From: Bacteroidales bacterium | GTDB taxonomy: Bacteria; Bacteroidota; Bacteroidia; Bacteroidales; F082 | Length of the DNA: 56,214 nt | Direction: 5' to 3' | Assembly (NCBI GenBank): GCA_017395365.1 | Contig: JAFPUN010000010.1 | Location: forward strand, 1-56,214 | Shown here: piece by piece, positions 34,058-43,179 of the stretch | Position numbering within the stretch: the first letter of the stretch is position 1 | Layout of the letters: every line of letters begins with the position of its first letter | Program-made: the position numbers and the translations under genes | The notes under the pieces: model-generated | What the model was told of the DNA's origin: nothing | The model's input: the letters and a program-made list of their open reading frames with translations, nothing else | Databases searched by the model: none

Positions 34058-35926
34058 ATGAGAACGAAAAACAACAATCTGTCAACCAGAAAGTTACTTA
34101 TAATGGGCGTCTTCATTGCCATTGGAGTCGTCTATATTGTGAAATTATTTGCCCTCCAAGTGGTCGACCAAGAATATAAAGAGCAGGCCGACAACAATGC
34201 CTTGCGTTTCGTCACCCAATACCCCGCCCGAGGCAAGGTGTACGACCGCAACGGCGAACTCTTGGTGTTCAATGAGGCCGTATACGACTTGATGGTCACC
34301 CCGAAACAAATTGCCGATGCGGTGAGAAAAGACACCTTGCATCCTTTCGACACCCTGATGTTTTGCCATCTTTTGGATATCGACAAGGCGTCGTTCATCG
34401 AGCGGATGGACAAAGCGAAGAAGGAGTCGTATTTCAAGTCCTCGCCTTTCATGACCCAGGTGTCGAAGGAAAGCTATGCCCACATCGCCGAGGTGCTCTA
34501 CCGTTTCCCGGGGTTCTATTTCCAGACCCGCACGGTGCGCCACTATCCCAAATCCATTGCCGCCCACACCTTGGGCGACATCGGCGAAATCAGCAAGGCC
34601 GAGTTGGACAAGGACACTGAAGGCGAGAAATACTACCGCAGAGGCGACTACATCGGCAAGTCGGGCATCGAGAAGTCGTATGAGAAAGAACTGCGTGGCA
34701 AAAAGGGCCTGAAAGTGATGATGGTCGACGTCCACAACCGCGAGATGGGCAGCTACAAGGACGGCGAGCTCGACAAGGAACCCGTGGCAGGCAAAGACCT
34801 CTACCTGGGCCTCGATGCCGAGTTGCAAGCCTATGGCGAGCAGCTGATGGTAGGTAAGATAGGCTCCATCGTGGCCGTCGAACCCTCGACAGGACAAATC
34901 TTGGCCTTCGTCACCAGCCCCACCTATGACCCCAACCTACTCGTAGGTCGTGAGCGCGGACAACACTACAAGGAGTTGCAGGCCGACCCGATGAAGCCCC
35001 TCATCAACCGCGCCATCAGCGGCACCTACCCTCCTGGCTCCACCTTCAAGACCGTCGTGGGCCTCATCGCCATGCAGAGCGGCAGCATCACGCCTGCCAC
35101 CTGCTTCCACTGCAGCGGCACCGGCTCACTACCCATCAAGTGCACCCACAGCCACGGCAGCAGCCCCGACTTCGCCAACGCCATCATGAACTCGTGCAAC
35201 CCTTACTTCTATGAGTCGTTCAAGGCTACCATCAACAACCCGAAGTTCGGCGGCATCAAAGAAGGCTACCGATACTGGAAAGAAATGACCTACAAGTTGG
35301 GCCTCGGTCGCAAGTTCGACACCGATATCCCCTACGAGCGCAAGGGCAACATCCCTGATTGCGAGTATTACGACAAGATGTATGGCGGCCAATGGAACTC
35401 GGTGACCATCCGCTCATTGGGCATCGGACAGGGCGAGGTGCTCGTGACGCCCTTGCAACTTTGCAACATTGCTGCCTTGATTGCCAACGAGGGCTATTAC
35501 TACCCGCCCCACCTCATCAAATGCTTCGGCGACAGCACGGCCATCCCCGAGGTGATGACCACCAAAGTCGACCCAGGCATCGACCCGAAATATGTCCGCA
35601 CGATGAAAAGAGGCTTGCGCACCGTTTTCAGCGGCCCTCACGGCACGGCACGTCGCTACGAGCTGAAAGACATCCCGCAATGCGGCAAGACGGGCACCGC
35701 ACAAAACCCACACGGCAACTACCACTCCAATTTCATCGCTTTTGCCCCTGAAGAAAACCCTAAGATCGCCCTTGCCGTCATCATTGAAAACGGCGGCTAC
35801 GGCGCCACCTGGGCCGCCCCTATTGCCAGCCTCATGATTGAGAAATACATACGCGGCTATACGGTACGCGAAGACCTGGAGAAACGCATCATGGAAGGTA
35901 GAATCTCATATAAGAACGAACGATGA
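34058..35926 (+). CDS. mrdA: Penicillin-binding protein 2 (elongasome transpeptidase)
   Basis: 622 residues from the ATG at 34058; the frame is open further up to 33917, but that part lies before the promoter. A transmembrane anchor (~14-34, LLIMGVFIAIGVVYIVKLFAL), a dimerisation domain, and a transpeptidase domain follow, with active-site S328 in PPGSTFKTV, the SxN motif in MNSCNPYF and the KTG motif in CGKTGTAQNP. PBP2 cross-links peptidoglycan during cell elongation with RodA, whose gene overlaps by 4 nt. Beta-lactams acylate the serine. Confidence 0.94.
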   Translation: MRTKNNNLSTRKLLIMGVFIAIGVVYIVKLFALQVVDQEYKEQADNNALRFVTQYPARGKVYDRNGELLVFNEAVYDLMVTPKQIADAVRKDTLHPFDTLMFCHLLDIDKASFIERMDKAKKESYFKSSPFMTQVSKESYAHIAEVLYRFPGFYFQTRTVRHYPKSIAAHTLGDIGEISKAELDKDTEGEKYYRRGDYIGKSGIEKSYEKELRGKKGLKVMMVDVHNREMGSYKDGELDKEPVAGKDLYLGLDAELQAYGEQLMVGKIGSIVAVEPSTGQILAFVTSPTYDPNLLVGRERGQHYKELQADPMKPLINRAISGTYPPGSTFKTVVGLIAMQSGSITPATCFHCSGTGSLPIKCTHSHGSSPDFANAIMNSCNPYFYESFKATINNPKFGGIKEGYRYWKEMTYKLGLGRKFDTDIPYERKGNIPDCEYYDKMYGGQWNSVTIRSLGIGQGEVLVTPLQLCNIAALIANEGYYYPPHLIKCFGDSTAIPEVMTTKVDPGIDPKYVRTMKRGLRTVFSGPHGTARRYELKDIPQCGKTGTAQNPHGNYHSNFIAFAPEENPKIALAVIIENGGYGATWAAPIASLMIEKYIRGYTVREDLEKRIMEGRISYKNER

Positions 35927-37194
35927 ACGAAAGAAACAGCATCATAGGAAAAGTCGACTGGCTGACCGTGCTCATTTATTTGGCTTTGATCATCATTGGA
36001 TGGTTCAGCATCTTCTCGGCCAAATACGACGAGATGCATCCCAGCATCTTCGACATGTCGCAAGTGTATGGCAAACAGCTGATTTGGATTGGCGCCTCGC
36101 TGCTCATCGGCTTCATCATCCTTTTGATTGACGCCAAGTTCTTCAACGCTTTCTCGCTATGGATCTATATCTTCTTCCTCTTTAGCCTCTTCGCCGTGTT
36201 GGTCTACGGCAAAGCCACCAAAGGCGCCACTTCCTGGATCGACCTCGGGGCCGGCATCAAGTTCCAGCCCTCCGAATTCGCCAAAATGGCCACGGCCTTG
36301 GCCCTCGCCGGCCACCTCGACCGCCTCGATGTGGACCTGCAAAAGCGCAAGGACCAAATCGTGGCCGCTGTCATCGTGCTCATCCCCATGGCTTTGGTGT
36401 TGCTGCAAAACGACACGGGTTCGGCCATCGTCTTCGTGTCGTTCATCTTCGTGCTCTACCGCGAAGGCTTCCCTGGGGCCGGTTGGGTGATGGCGGCAGG
36501 TGTCGTTGCCATCCTCCTGTTTATCTTTACCTTGATTTGGAGCCAAAAGGTCATGTACATCATCTTGGGCAGCTTGCTCGTCCTTGCCGTGGTGTACTAC
36601 ATCGTAGCCAAGCGAAAAGGCATCGTCAAGATGTTGGCAGTCTTCGCCTTCATGTTCGTCTTCGTTTTCTCCGTCGACTACGCCTTCCATAATGTATTGC
36701 AACAGCATCAGCAAAACCGCATCCTCGTCATGCTCGGCAAGCTCGACGACCCGCAAGGCGTAGGCTATAACGTGCACCAGTCCAAGATCGCTATCGGTTC
36801 GGGCGGCCTCACGGGAAAAGGCTTCCTGCAAGGCACGCAGACCAAATACGACTTCGTGCCCGAGCAACACACCGACTTCATCTTCTGCACCGTAGGTGAG
36901 GAAGGCGGCTTCGTCGGCACCGCCGTGGTAGTGCTGCTCTATGTGGCGCTCCTGATACGCATCATCATCCTCGCCGAACGACAACGATCCACCTTCAGCC
37001 GTGTGTATGGCTATGCCATCGCGGGCATCTTGTTTGTCCATGTGGCCATCAATATCGGCATGACCATCGGCTTGGTGCCGGTCATCGGCATCCCTCTGCC
37101 CTTCTTGAGTTATGGCGGCAGTAGCATGCTGGCCTTCACCATAATGTTGGCCATTTTCGTGAAACAGGACGCCAACCGATTGAATATTCTGTAA
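35923..37194 (+). CDS. rodA: Rod-shape protein RodA (SEDS glycosyltransferase)
   Basis: 423 residues with about ten transmembrane helices. SEDS signatures: GIKFQPSEFAKMATALALAG, LLQNDTGSAIVFVSF, QTKYDFVPEQHTDFIFCTVG and the end PLPFLSYGGSSMLAF. RodA polymerises glycan strands from lipid II as partner of PBP2. Operon order mrdA-rodA with an ATGA overlap is standard. A 195-bp nested palindrome follows directly. Confidence 0.95.
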   Translation: MNERNSIIGKVDWLTVLIYLALIIIGWFSIFSAKYDEMHPSIFDMSQVYGKQLIWIGASLLIGFIILLIDAKFFNAFSLWIYIFFLFSLFAVLVYGKATKGATSWIDLGAGIKFQPSEFAKMATALALAGHLDRLDVDLQKRKDQIVAAVIVLIPMALVLLQNDTGSAIVFVSFIFVLYREGFPGAGWVMAAGVVAILLFIFTLIWSQKVMYIILGSLLVLAVVYYIVAKRKGIVKMLAVFAFMFVFVFSVDYAFHNVLQQHQQNRILVMLGKLDDPQGVGYNVHQSKIAIGSGGLTGKGFLQGTQTKYDFVPEQHTDFIFCTVGEEGGFVGTAVVVLLYVALLIRIIILAERQRSTFSRVYGYAIAGILFVHVAINIGMTIGLVPVIGIPLPFLSYGGSSMLAFTIMLAIFVKQDANRLNIL

Positions 37195-37197
37195 AAT

Positions 37198-37393
37198 CTG
37201 TCACCCCTACGGGGTTCAATAAAACGGTATCGATTCATTTTTCGGCAGGGGAAACCGCCTGCCTATTCATCCGTCACCCCTACGGGGTTCCGCCCAGTCC
37301 CGTAGGGACGACGGATGATAAGCAGGGGTGGAATGCAATGCAACCCCTGCCGAAAAAACGTAATAAATCCACTGAACCCCGTAGGGGTGACAG
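37198..37393. repeat. Nested palindrome (family D, CACCCCTACGGGGTT) filling the rodA/adeC gap
   Basis: Outer arms 37198-37218 and 37373-37393 are perfect 21-bp inverted repeats containing GTCACCCCTACGGGGTTC. Middle arms TTCGGCAGGGG (37241-37251) and CCCCTGCCGAA (37344-37354), and inner arms around 37270-37316 (CATCCGTC / GACGGATG), nest inside. The element occupies the whole space between two converging genes and probably works as a two-way terminator. Confidence 0.85.
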
Positions 37394-37395
37394 GA

Positions 37396-39030
37396 CTACT
37401 CGTCGTAAAGCGACGTCAAAGCGAATTGCTTCACGTCGAACAGTCCCTGGTCGCTGAGCTTCAATTCGGGGATGACGAGCAAGGCCATGAATGCCAGCGT
37501 CATGAAAGGCGCGAAAAGCGTCGAGCCAAGGCGTTTGGCCAAGGCGTCGGCGTTTTTGTAGGCCTGCGCCACCTCATAGCCGTCCTCGTTGCTCATCAGT
37601 CCTGCCACGGGCAAGGGCACCGCCACCATCTCCGTGCTGCAATAGGCCGTCACACCACCCGTGTGCTCGATAAGTAAGTTCACGGCATGGAGGATGTCGC
37701 TGTCGGTGGCACCCACCGCCACAAGGTTGTGACTATCGTGGGCCACACTCGAAGCCAAGGCACCTCTCTTCAAGCCGAAGCCTTTGATGAATGCCACGGC
37801 AGGCGTGTAGGGCTGGTATCGGTTGACCACCACCATCTTGAGAATGTCATGCTCCACATCGCTGACGATGCCACCGTCGACCACCTTAGGCTCAACGATG
37901 TCGCATTTGGTGATGAGTTGTCCGTCAAAGCACTCTATCACCTTGATCTTCTTGCCTTCATCAGGCACGAAGAGGTCTTGGAAATACAAGTAGGGTCGCT
38001 CAAAGATGTTGGGGGTAAAGGTCTCCTCGTATTTGAATTTCGCCACGCCGTTTTCAGCCACCAACATTCCTTTGATATAGGTCTGCTTGGCGACAAGTTG
38101 GTGCAGGTTGTCGACCACGATAAAGTCGGCATCGTCGCCCTCCTGCAACATGCCCACGGGCAAATGATAATGCTGCACCGCATTGAGCGAGGCGGCTTTC
38201 AACACATCCATCACATCGTATCCCAACTCGATAGCCCGGCGCACCAACACATCGATATGACCGTCGTCCAGTTCATCGGGATGCTTGTCGTCGGAGCAGA
38301 ACATCAACTTGTGGGGATGGGTGGCCATCAGCGGGATGAGGGCATCGAAGTTCTTGGCCGCGCTGCCTTCGCGGATGAGGATCTTCATGCCGAGGCTGAT
38401 CTTCTCCAAGGCCCCCGCCATGCTGAAGCACTCGTGGTCGGTGGTGATACCCGCACCCACATACTTCTGTAGGTCGGTGCCTGTGACTGCAGGCGCATGG
38501 CCATCGATGGGTTTGCCGTACCGTTGGGCAGCGGCGATTTTACGCATCATCTCTGGGTCGTCGTGGATCACACCCGGATAGTTCATCACCTCCGAAAGGT
38601 AATAGATGTCGGGCGAGGCCATCAGCGCCTCAATGTCGTCGGAGTTAAGGATAGCACCCGAGGTCTCGAAGGCAGTGGCGGGCACACAACTTGGCGCACC
38701 GAAAAAGAATTTGAACGGCACCTTCTTGCCATTGTCGATCATGTATTGTACACCTTTCTTACCCAACACATTGGCGATCTCGTGTGGGTCGCTGACGGTG
38801 GCCACGGTACCATGGCATACCGCCAAGCGGGCAAACTCCGACGGCACCAGCATCGAGCTCTCGATGTGGACATGGGCATCGACGAAGCCAGGCATGATAT
38901 ACTGCGTGTTGCCCACAGGCTGTTCCTCAATCTTGGCGATCTTGCCGTCCTCGACGATGACAACACCCGAGAAAATCCTGGAGTTGACGAGGTCGACAAT
39001 CTGGCCTCCGATGGTAAAAGAGTTGTTCAT
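37396..39030 (-). CDS. adeC: Adenine deaminase
   Basis: 544 residues from the ATG at 39030; the earlier in-frame start at 39069 lies upstream of the -7 box. An amidohydrolase-superfamily protein: the metal site HVH in PGFVDAHVHIESSML, the following TVATVSDPHEIANV, and the C-terminal half (VAHDSHNLVAVGATD, GGVTAYCSTEM) are typical of Ade enzymes that turn adenine into hypoxanthine with a binuclear metal centre. Length (about 545) fits. It is cytoplasmic, in purine salvage, and divergent from rlmI. Confidence 0.93.
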   Translation of the reverse strand: MNNSFTIGGQIVDLVNSRIFSGVVIVEDGKIAKIEEQPVGNTQYIMPGFVDAHVHIESSMLVPSEFARLAVCHGTVATVSDPHEIANVLGKKGVQYMIDNGKKVPFKFFFGAPSCVPATAFETSGAILNSDDIEALMASPDIYYLSEVMNYPGVIHDDPEMMRKIAAAQRYGKPIDGHAPAVTGTDLQKYVGAGITTDHECFSMAGALEKISLGMKILIREGSAAKNFDALIPLMATHPHKLMFCSDDKHPDELDDGHIDVLVRRAIELGYDVMDVLKAASLNAVQHYHLPVGMLQEGDDADFIVVDNLHQLVAKQTYIKGMLVAENGVAKFKYEETFTPNIFERPYLYFQDLFVPDEGKKIKVIECFDGQLITKCDIVEPKVVDGGIVSDVEHDILKMVVVNRYQPYTPAVAFIKGFGLKRGALASSVAHDSHNLVAVGATDSDILHAVNLLIEHTGGVTAYCSTEMVAVPLPVAGLMSNEDGYEVAQAYKNADALAKRLGSTLFAPFMTLAFMALLVIPELKLSDQGLFDVKQFALTSLYDE

Positions 39031-39046
39031 AGGCAGAATTTTGGCG

Positions 39047-39054
39047 CAAAGGTA
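39047..39054 (-). promoter_or_regulatory. -7 box TACCTTTG of adeC
   Basis: Consensus box 16 nt before the ATG at 39030, fixing the start. Confidence 0.58.
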
Positions 39055-39088
39055 GGGAATCGGTTTCAAATCGTAAAAAGAAAAAAAC

Positions 39089-39096
39089 TATCTTTG
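39089..39096 (+). promoter_or_regulatory. -7 box TATCTTTG of rlmI
   Basis: Consensus box 18 nt before the ATG at 39115. It excludes the long open frame upstream, which is antisense to adeC. Confidence 0.58.
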
Positions 39097-39114
39097 CATC
39101 AAAATCCGAACATC

Positions 39115-40320
39115 ATGGAACAAACGCCACTCTATCCTGTCATACGACTCAATCCCGGCAAGGAGGAAGCCATCAAGCGCTTTCATCCTTGGGTATTCTC
39201 GGGCGCCATCCACGACACCGCCAAAGGCCTGCAGGCGGGCGACACCGTCACCGTCACCGACTATGACGGCCACATCCTCGGCACCGGCTTCTGCGAGTCG
39301 GAGAGTATCGCCGTCAAGATGCTCTGCTTCGACAACCGCAAAATCGACGAATGGTTCTTCCTCGAACGCCTCAACCAAGCCTACGAGGTGCGCAAGATCA
39401 TGGGCTTGACCCATAATGCCCATACCAACTGCTTCCGTCTCGTCCACTCGGAAGGTGACGGCTTGGCGGGCCTCATCGTCGACATCTACGGCCACACCGC
39501 AGTGGTGCAAGCCCAAACCGAAGGCATGGCGCTGCATATCAAGGAAATCGTGCGTGCCCTCAAGCTCATGCCCGACCTCGGCCTTCAGGCCATCTACAAC
39601 AAGAGCGCAGAGGCCATGCAACGCATGGGCAAAGAAGACGCCATCGTCGAAGACGGCTATCTCTTCGGTGACAGGCTGGAGGAAGTGATCCTGGAAAACG
39701 ACAGCCGCTTCCTGCCCAACTGGGAAGAGGGACAGAAGACAGGCTTCTTCCTCGACCAACGCGAGAACCGCGAGATGGTACGCCGTTTTGCACAAGGCAA
39801 GACCGTGCTCAACGCCTTCGGCTACACGGGCGGCTTCTCCGTCACGGCCCTGAAGGGCGGTGCCCGTAGGGCCGTCACCGTCGACGCCTCCAAGAAAGCC
39901 ATGGCCATGGCCGAAGCCAACCTCGAGCTCAACGGCTACTCGAAAGAGGAGCATCCCTGTTATGTGGCCGACATGAAGGAATACATCACCGAGATGCGTG
40001 AAGGCGCTTTCGACCTCATCATCCTCGACCCGCCGGCATTTGCCAAACGGCATCAGGACAGGCACCGCGGCCTGGGGGGCTACAAGTTCCTCAATGCTGA
40101 AGCCATCAAGCGCATCGCCAAAGGGGGACTGTTGTTCACCTTCAGCTGCTCACAAGCCGTCGACAAGGCCACCTTCCAAGGCATCGTCACCGCAGCAGCC
40201 ATCGAGGCCAAACGCAACGTGAGGATCGTCGACCAACTGTCGCAGCCCGCCGACCATCCTATCAACATCTTCCACCCCGAAGGGGCGTACTTGAAAGGAT
40301 TGATGCTCTATGTTGAATAA
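39115..40320 (+). CDS. rlmI: 23S rRNA cytosine methyltransferase, RlmI family
   Basis: 401 residues from the ATG at 39115. An N-terminal PUA-like domain (IRLNPGKEEAIKRFHPWVFS) is followed by a Rossmann methyltransferase with the SAM site NAFGYTGGFSVTALKGGARR, the catalytic-region motif LDPPAFAKR and the FSCSQ motif holding the catalytic cysteine. RlmI methylates C1962 of E. coli 23S rRNA; the same target here is inferred. It is a single gene, divergent from adeC, followed by a palindrome-rich 150-bp gap. Confidence 0.88.
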   Translation: MEQTPLYPVIRLNPGKEEAIKRFHPWVFSGAIHDTAKGLQAGDTVTVTDYDGHILGTGFCESESIAVKMLCFDNRKIDEWFFLERLNQAYEVRKIMGLTHNAHTNCFRLVHSEGDGLAGLIVDIYGHTAVVQAQTEGMALHIKEIVRALKLMPDLGLQAIYNKSAEAMQRMGKEDAIVEDGYLFGDRLEEVILENDSRFLPNWEEGQKTGFFLDQRENREMVRRFAQGKTVLNAFGYTGGFSVTALKGGARRAVTVDASKKAMAMAEANLELNGYSKEEHPCYVADMKEYITEMREGAFDLIILDPPAFAKRHQDRHRGLGGYKFLNAEAIKRIAKGGLLFTFSCSQAVDKATFQGIVTAAAIEAKRNVRIVDQLSQPADHPINIFHPEGAYLKGLMLYVE

Positions 40321-40321
40321 T

Positions 40322-40475
40322 GCTGAATGCTGAAATGCTAAGCATTCGACGGAGTCAATGAAGAATGCGGAATGATAGCCTGTGGTAGGCTCATTCCGCA
40401 TTAGCTTCGCTGAATCTGCGATTTCAGCATTGACTACGTCGAATACTTCGTATTTCCTAATTCCGCATTCCGAGT
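40322..40475. repeat. Large imperfect palindrome between rlmI and a lipoprotein gene
   Basis: The inner hairpin AATGCGGAATGA / TCATTCCGCATT is perfect. Outer arms ATTCGACGGAGTCAATG and CATTGACTACGTCGAAT match but for one base, and ATGCTGAAAT pairs with ATTTCAGCAT. It fills the gap between converging genes. Confidence 0.75.
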
Positions 40476-41065
40476 TATCTGCTCCCTAAGAACGAACCTG
40501 GATGGTTCGGATGCTTCACTGCCTCACGGCTGGACGATTTCGAAGGAGAATTGCTGACACGTTTCAGATAGGCCTTCTCCACATAGTTGACATTGTATTC
40601 GTTCTCATAAACGAATGAGTTGTCTTCCACATCGGACACCTTCACCATAAACGTGCGAGAATATACATAGGGGTAGGTATATTTCATGTTCATGTAGAGG
40701 GCCGATTCGCTCTTGTCGTAGGAATAAGTGAAAGTGTACACCAACACCGTATCAGGACGATACAAGACCGTCTCATAGACTTGGGTCTCTTCGTTATAGT
40801 CCAAATACAAGGTGTCGATGGCGCCGTCGCGCATCTCGCCGGTCTTGTCTTCCCTGAATACCAACTGGATGGTATTGTCAGGATCGTTAGGGTTATAGTT
40901 GAAGGATTCAATCGAAGAGCTGATTGGGTGGCCATAATAGTCGATGTTGAAATACTCAATCTTCTCGACGCCCCAGGTGCCTACGAAAGACTTGTAATCG
41001 GTTTTATTGCATGAGGCAAACAGAAGGGCCGCAAAAGCCATAACAAATAAGGTAAGTTTCTTCAT
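40475..41065 (-). CDS. Lipoprotein, unknown
   Basis: 196 residues. Lipoprotein signal LLFASC (Cys19). The mature part begins FVGTWGVEKIEYFNIDYYG, the strand pattern of small lipocalin-like Bacteroidota lipoproteins, and ends in a basic, serine-rich tail (SPSKSSSREAVKHPNHPGSF) that looks unlike the rest and may come from read-through into the neighbouring palindrome. It lies 20 nt after a similar lipoprotein gene in the same operon. No function is known to me. Confidence 0.68.
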   Translation of the reverse strand: MKKLTLFVMAFAALLFASCNKTDYKSFVGTWGVEKIEYFNIDYYGHPISSSIESFNYNPNDPDNTIQLVFREDKTGEMRDGAIDTLYLDYNEETQVYETVLYRPDTVLVYTFTYSYDKSESALYMNMKYTYPYVYSRTFMVKVSDVEDNSFVYENEYNVNYVEKAYLKRVSNSPSKSSSREAVKHPNHPGSFLGSR

Positions 41066-41085
41066 TTTGATATTTAATTATACTG

Positions 41086-41580
41086 TTAATCAATTCGTTT
41101 CAAGAAAAACCTTTCAAAGAAAGGTATGTCCTCCGAGACGCGGTTGGTCCACGAGGCTACCAGGGTGCTGTCGGTCAAGGTCTCCACGTTGAAGACGGCG
41201 TTCTTCTCGTTGTGGAGCAGCGAACCATAAAGGCCCATCAACCATGAACTGCTCTCAATCCTGACCACCTGTTCGATGGAGTCATAGACATAGTCGCACG
41301 AGAACTCCTTGATCCAAGCCGGACTGTTGTTGAGCTTGAGCAAGCCCTTGCCCGTGTTGTAGAAAAAGAGCTCGTAGTCAATGGTGTCTGCGTGGGGATC
41401 GTAGCAGATTGTGTCCCAACGGTCGACACCTGCTGCGGTATCCACGCGGTGGCTGACATATTGCTCACAAGCCCAATGCCCTACGACAGGCGTGTCAAAT
41501 GTGACTTCCTCTTTGTGGCACGAGGCCAACAGCAGCATGGCCAAGAAGGCCAAAAATCCAATTTTTTTATTGTTTCTCAT
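41086..41580 (-). CDS. Lipoprotein, unknown
   Basis: 164 residues with lipoprotein signal MLLLASC (Cys21). The mature part (VVGHWACEQYVSHRVDTAAG, DYELFFYNTGKGLLKLN) resembles the following lipoprotein in its general beta-barrel-like pattern, so the two may be distant paralogues. Its -7 box (41595-41602) mirrors the one of the secreted nuclease-like gene, so both directions are driven from one short region. Function unknown. Confidence 0.68.
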   Translation of the reverse strand: MRNNKKIGFLAFLAMLLLASCHKEEVTFDTPVVGHWACEQYVSHRVDTAAGVDRWDTICYDPHADTIDYELFFYNTGKGLLKLNNSPAWIKEFSCDYVYDSIEQVVRIESSSWLMGLYGSLLHNEKNAVFNVETLTDSTLVASWTNRVSEDIPFFERFFLKRID

Positions 41581-41594
41581 AATGATATGCGTTG

Positions 41595-41602
41595 CAAAAA
41601 TA
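41595..41602 (-). promoter_or_regulatory. -7 box TATTTTTG of the lipoprotein pair
   Basis: Minus-strand TATTTTTGCAAC, 14 nt before the ATG at 41580. Divergent with 41633-41640. Confidence 0.55.
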
Positions 41603-41632
41603 GGATTAATTCAAATATCGCGCCAAAATTTC

Positions 41633-41640
41633 TATTTTTG
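41633..41640 (+). promoter_or_regulatory. -7 box TATTTTTG of the secreted nuclease-like gene
   Basis: TATTTTTGCTGCGC, 20 nt before the ATG at 41661. Confidence 0.55.
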
Positions 41641-41660
41641 CTGCGCAAATAACCACAAAT

Positions 41661-42962
41661 ATGAAGCGCAAGACCCCTCTTATATTCCTTCTTCTGTTGT
41701 GGATAGCATTGCCGTCGTGGGCGCAAGACACCCTTACCGTGATGCAGTACAACCTGTTGTATTACGGCAACTACAACAGCGGCTTTGCAGACTGCTACGA
41801 GACCAACAACAACACCCAACGCAAGGACGAATGCATACGCACTATCGTCGACTATGTGAAGCCCGACATCTTCACCGTATGCGAGTTTGGCGCCACCGCC
41901 GCCTTGCAAAACAACTTCCTCAGACACAACCTCAATATCAATGGTGCTAGTTACTGGAAGTCGGACAACATCATCAACTACGCGGGAGAGAACATCATCA
42001 ACCACATCTTCTACAACTCCAACAAGATGGGGTTGAAAAGCCATGTCGCCCTGCGCACCAACCCTCGCGACACCGACGTCTACGAGTTGTATCTGAAAAC
42101 CCCTAACCTAGCCGCTGGCGACACCATCAAGCTGGTTTGCATCGTGGCCCACCCCAAGGCGGGACAAGGTTACGAGAGCCAGCGACGCGCCTTGATGCAG
42201 ACCGCCATGGATTACGTCAACCAGCACTACCCTACCGACAATGTGCTGATTATGGGCGACTTCAATATGTATAGCGCCAACGAAAGCGGCTACCGACTGC
42301 TCACCCAGACCTATAGCAACCCGGCTATCTGCTTCATGGATCCCGTGGCAGGTGTTGGCGGCGTGGGCGAATGGACCAACAACAGCCAATTTGCCCAATT
42401 CCATACCCAGTCGACACGTAGCTATTCCGACGAATGCTTTTCTTCTGGTGGCTTGGACGACCGCTTCGACTTCATCCTGATGGCTGATGAAATCGCCTTC
42501 AGCTACAACCACATGCGCTACGTGCAAGGCTCCTACCATGCCGTGGGCAACGACGGCCACCACTTCAACATGAGTGTCGACCAAGGCACCAACAATGCCG
42601 TGCCTGACGAGGTCGCCGAGGCCCTCTTCGACGGCTCCGACCACCTCCCCGTGACGATGAAGATTGCGGTGGACGTGCACCTCGGTGTGGAAGACCTCGA
42701 GGCACAAAGCCTCTGTGCCACCGTAGCGCCCAATCCAGCCAGAGACAGGGCATCCGTGACTTTCTTCAACCCTGCGCAAGGACAGGTGCAGTTTGAGCTG
42801 TATTCGCTGCAAGGGCAGTTGCTGCAGCGCGAAGCTGCCGCTTTTGGTGAGGGAACGCAACAGTATGAGTTGGCGCTTCATGACCTCACGAAAGGGTTTT
42901 ATCTGCTGCGCATCAAGCATGATAGAGGCTGGGGACAGACGGTGAAGCTGGTTGTCGACTAA
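41661..42962 (+). CDS. Secreted endonuclease/exonuclease/phosphatase-fold protein with T9SS sorting domain
   Basis: 433 residues. Signal peptide (LLLLWIALPSWAQ). The catalytic fold shows LTVMQYNLLYYG at the start, the metal ligand in FTVCEFGAT, the active-site MGDFNMYS near 195, and GSDHLPVTMKI near 330, the DNase I/sphingomyelinase/phosphatase set. The last ~80 residues (VAPNPARDRASVTFF ... KGFYLLRIKHD) are a T9SS sorting domain, so the enzyme is exported to the surface or medium. An extracellular DNase (nutrient gain, biofilm or neutrophil-trap escape) or a phosphodiesterase is possible; the substrate cannot be told from sequence. Confidence 0.82.
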   Translation: MKRKTPLIFLLLLWIALPSWAQDTLTVMQYNLLYYGNYNSGFADCYETNNNTQRKDECIRTIVDYVKPDIFTVCEFGATAALQNNFLRHNLNINGASYWKSDNIINYAGENIINHIFYNSNKMGLKSHVALRTNPRDTDVYELYLKTPNLAAGDTIKLVCIVAHPKAGQGYESQRRALMQTAMDYVNQHYPTDNVLIMGDFNMYSANESGYRLLTQTYSNPAICFMDPVAGVGGVGEWTNNSQFAQFHTQSTRSYSDECFSSGGLDDRFDFILMADEIAFSYNHMRYVQGSYHAVGNDGHHFNMSVDQGTNNAVPDEVAEALFDGSDHLPVTMKIAVDVHLGVEDLEAQSLCATVAPNPARDRASVTFFNPAQGQVQFELYSLQGQLLQREAAAFGEGTQQYELALHDLTKGFYLLRIKHDRGWGQTVKLVVD

Positions 42963-42974
42963 ACCCACCCCAAA

Positions 42975-43066
42975 ACCCTCATCGCGGAGGAACATCCGCG
43001 ATCTCCTACGCATTGGGGATCCCTTTCGCTTAGGAGATCGCGGGTCCATGCCCGCGATGAGGGCTT
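42975..43066. repeat. Family C compound palindrome
   Basis: CCTCATCGCGGAGGAACATC-CGCGATCTCCT ... AGGAGATCGCGGGTCCATGC-CCGCGATGAGG. Each half is a small palindrome and the halves are inverted copies of each other, as at 50558-50647. Confidence 0.8.
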
Positions 43067-43088
43067 TGGGTCTCACTACGGCGATGTA

Positions 43089-43177
43089 GCGTGTCTCCGA
43101 CACGCCGTGGATGGACGGTAGCTCTCCTCCCCCACACTGCGTATGGGGTAAATAGGATGGTGTGTCTTCGACACACC
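43089..43177. repeat. Two short perfect palindromes before the alpha-2-macroglobulin 3' end
   Basis: GCGTGTCTCCGACACGC (43089-43105) and GGTGTGTCTTCGACACACC (43159-43177) share the plan GTGTC-N-CGACAC. They are probably terminators for the converging genes. Confidence 0.7.
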
Positions 43178-43179
43178 CC

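Noticed and set aside
38497-39114. N-terminal extension of rlmI by ~200 codons
   Set aside because: This part is antisense to adeC and lies before the TATCTTTG box; the PUA domain begins right after the ATG at 39115.
39088-40065. 325-codon minus-strand frame
   Set aside because: Antisense to rlmI, which has intact methyltransferase motifs.
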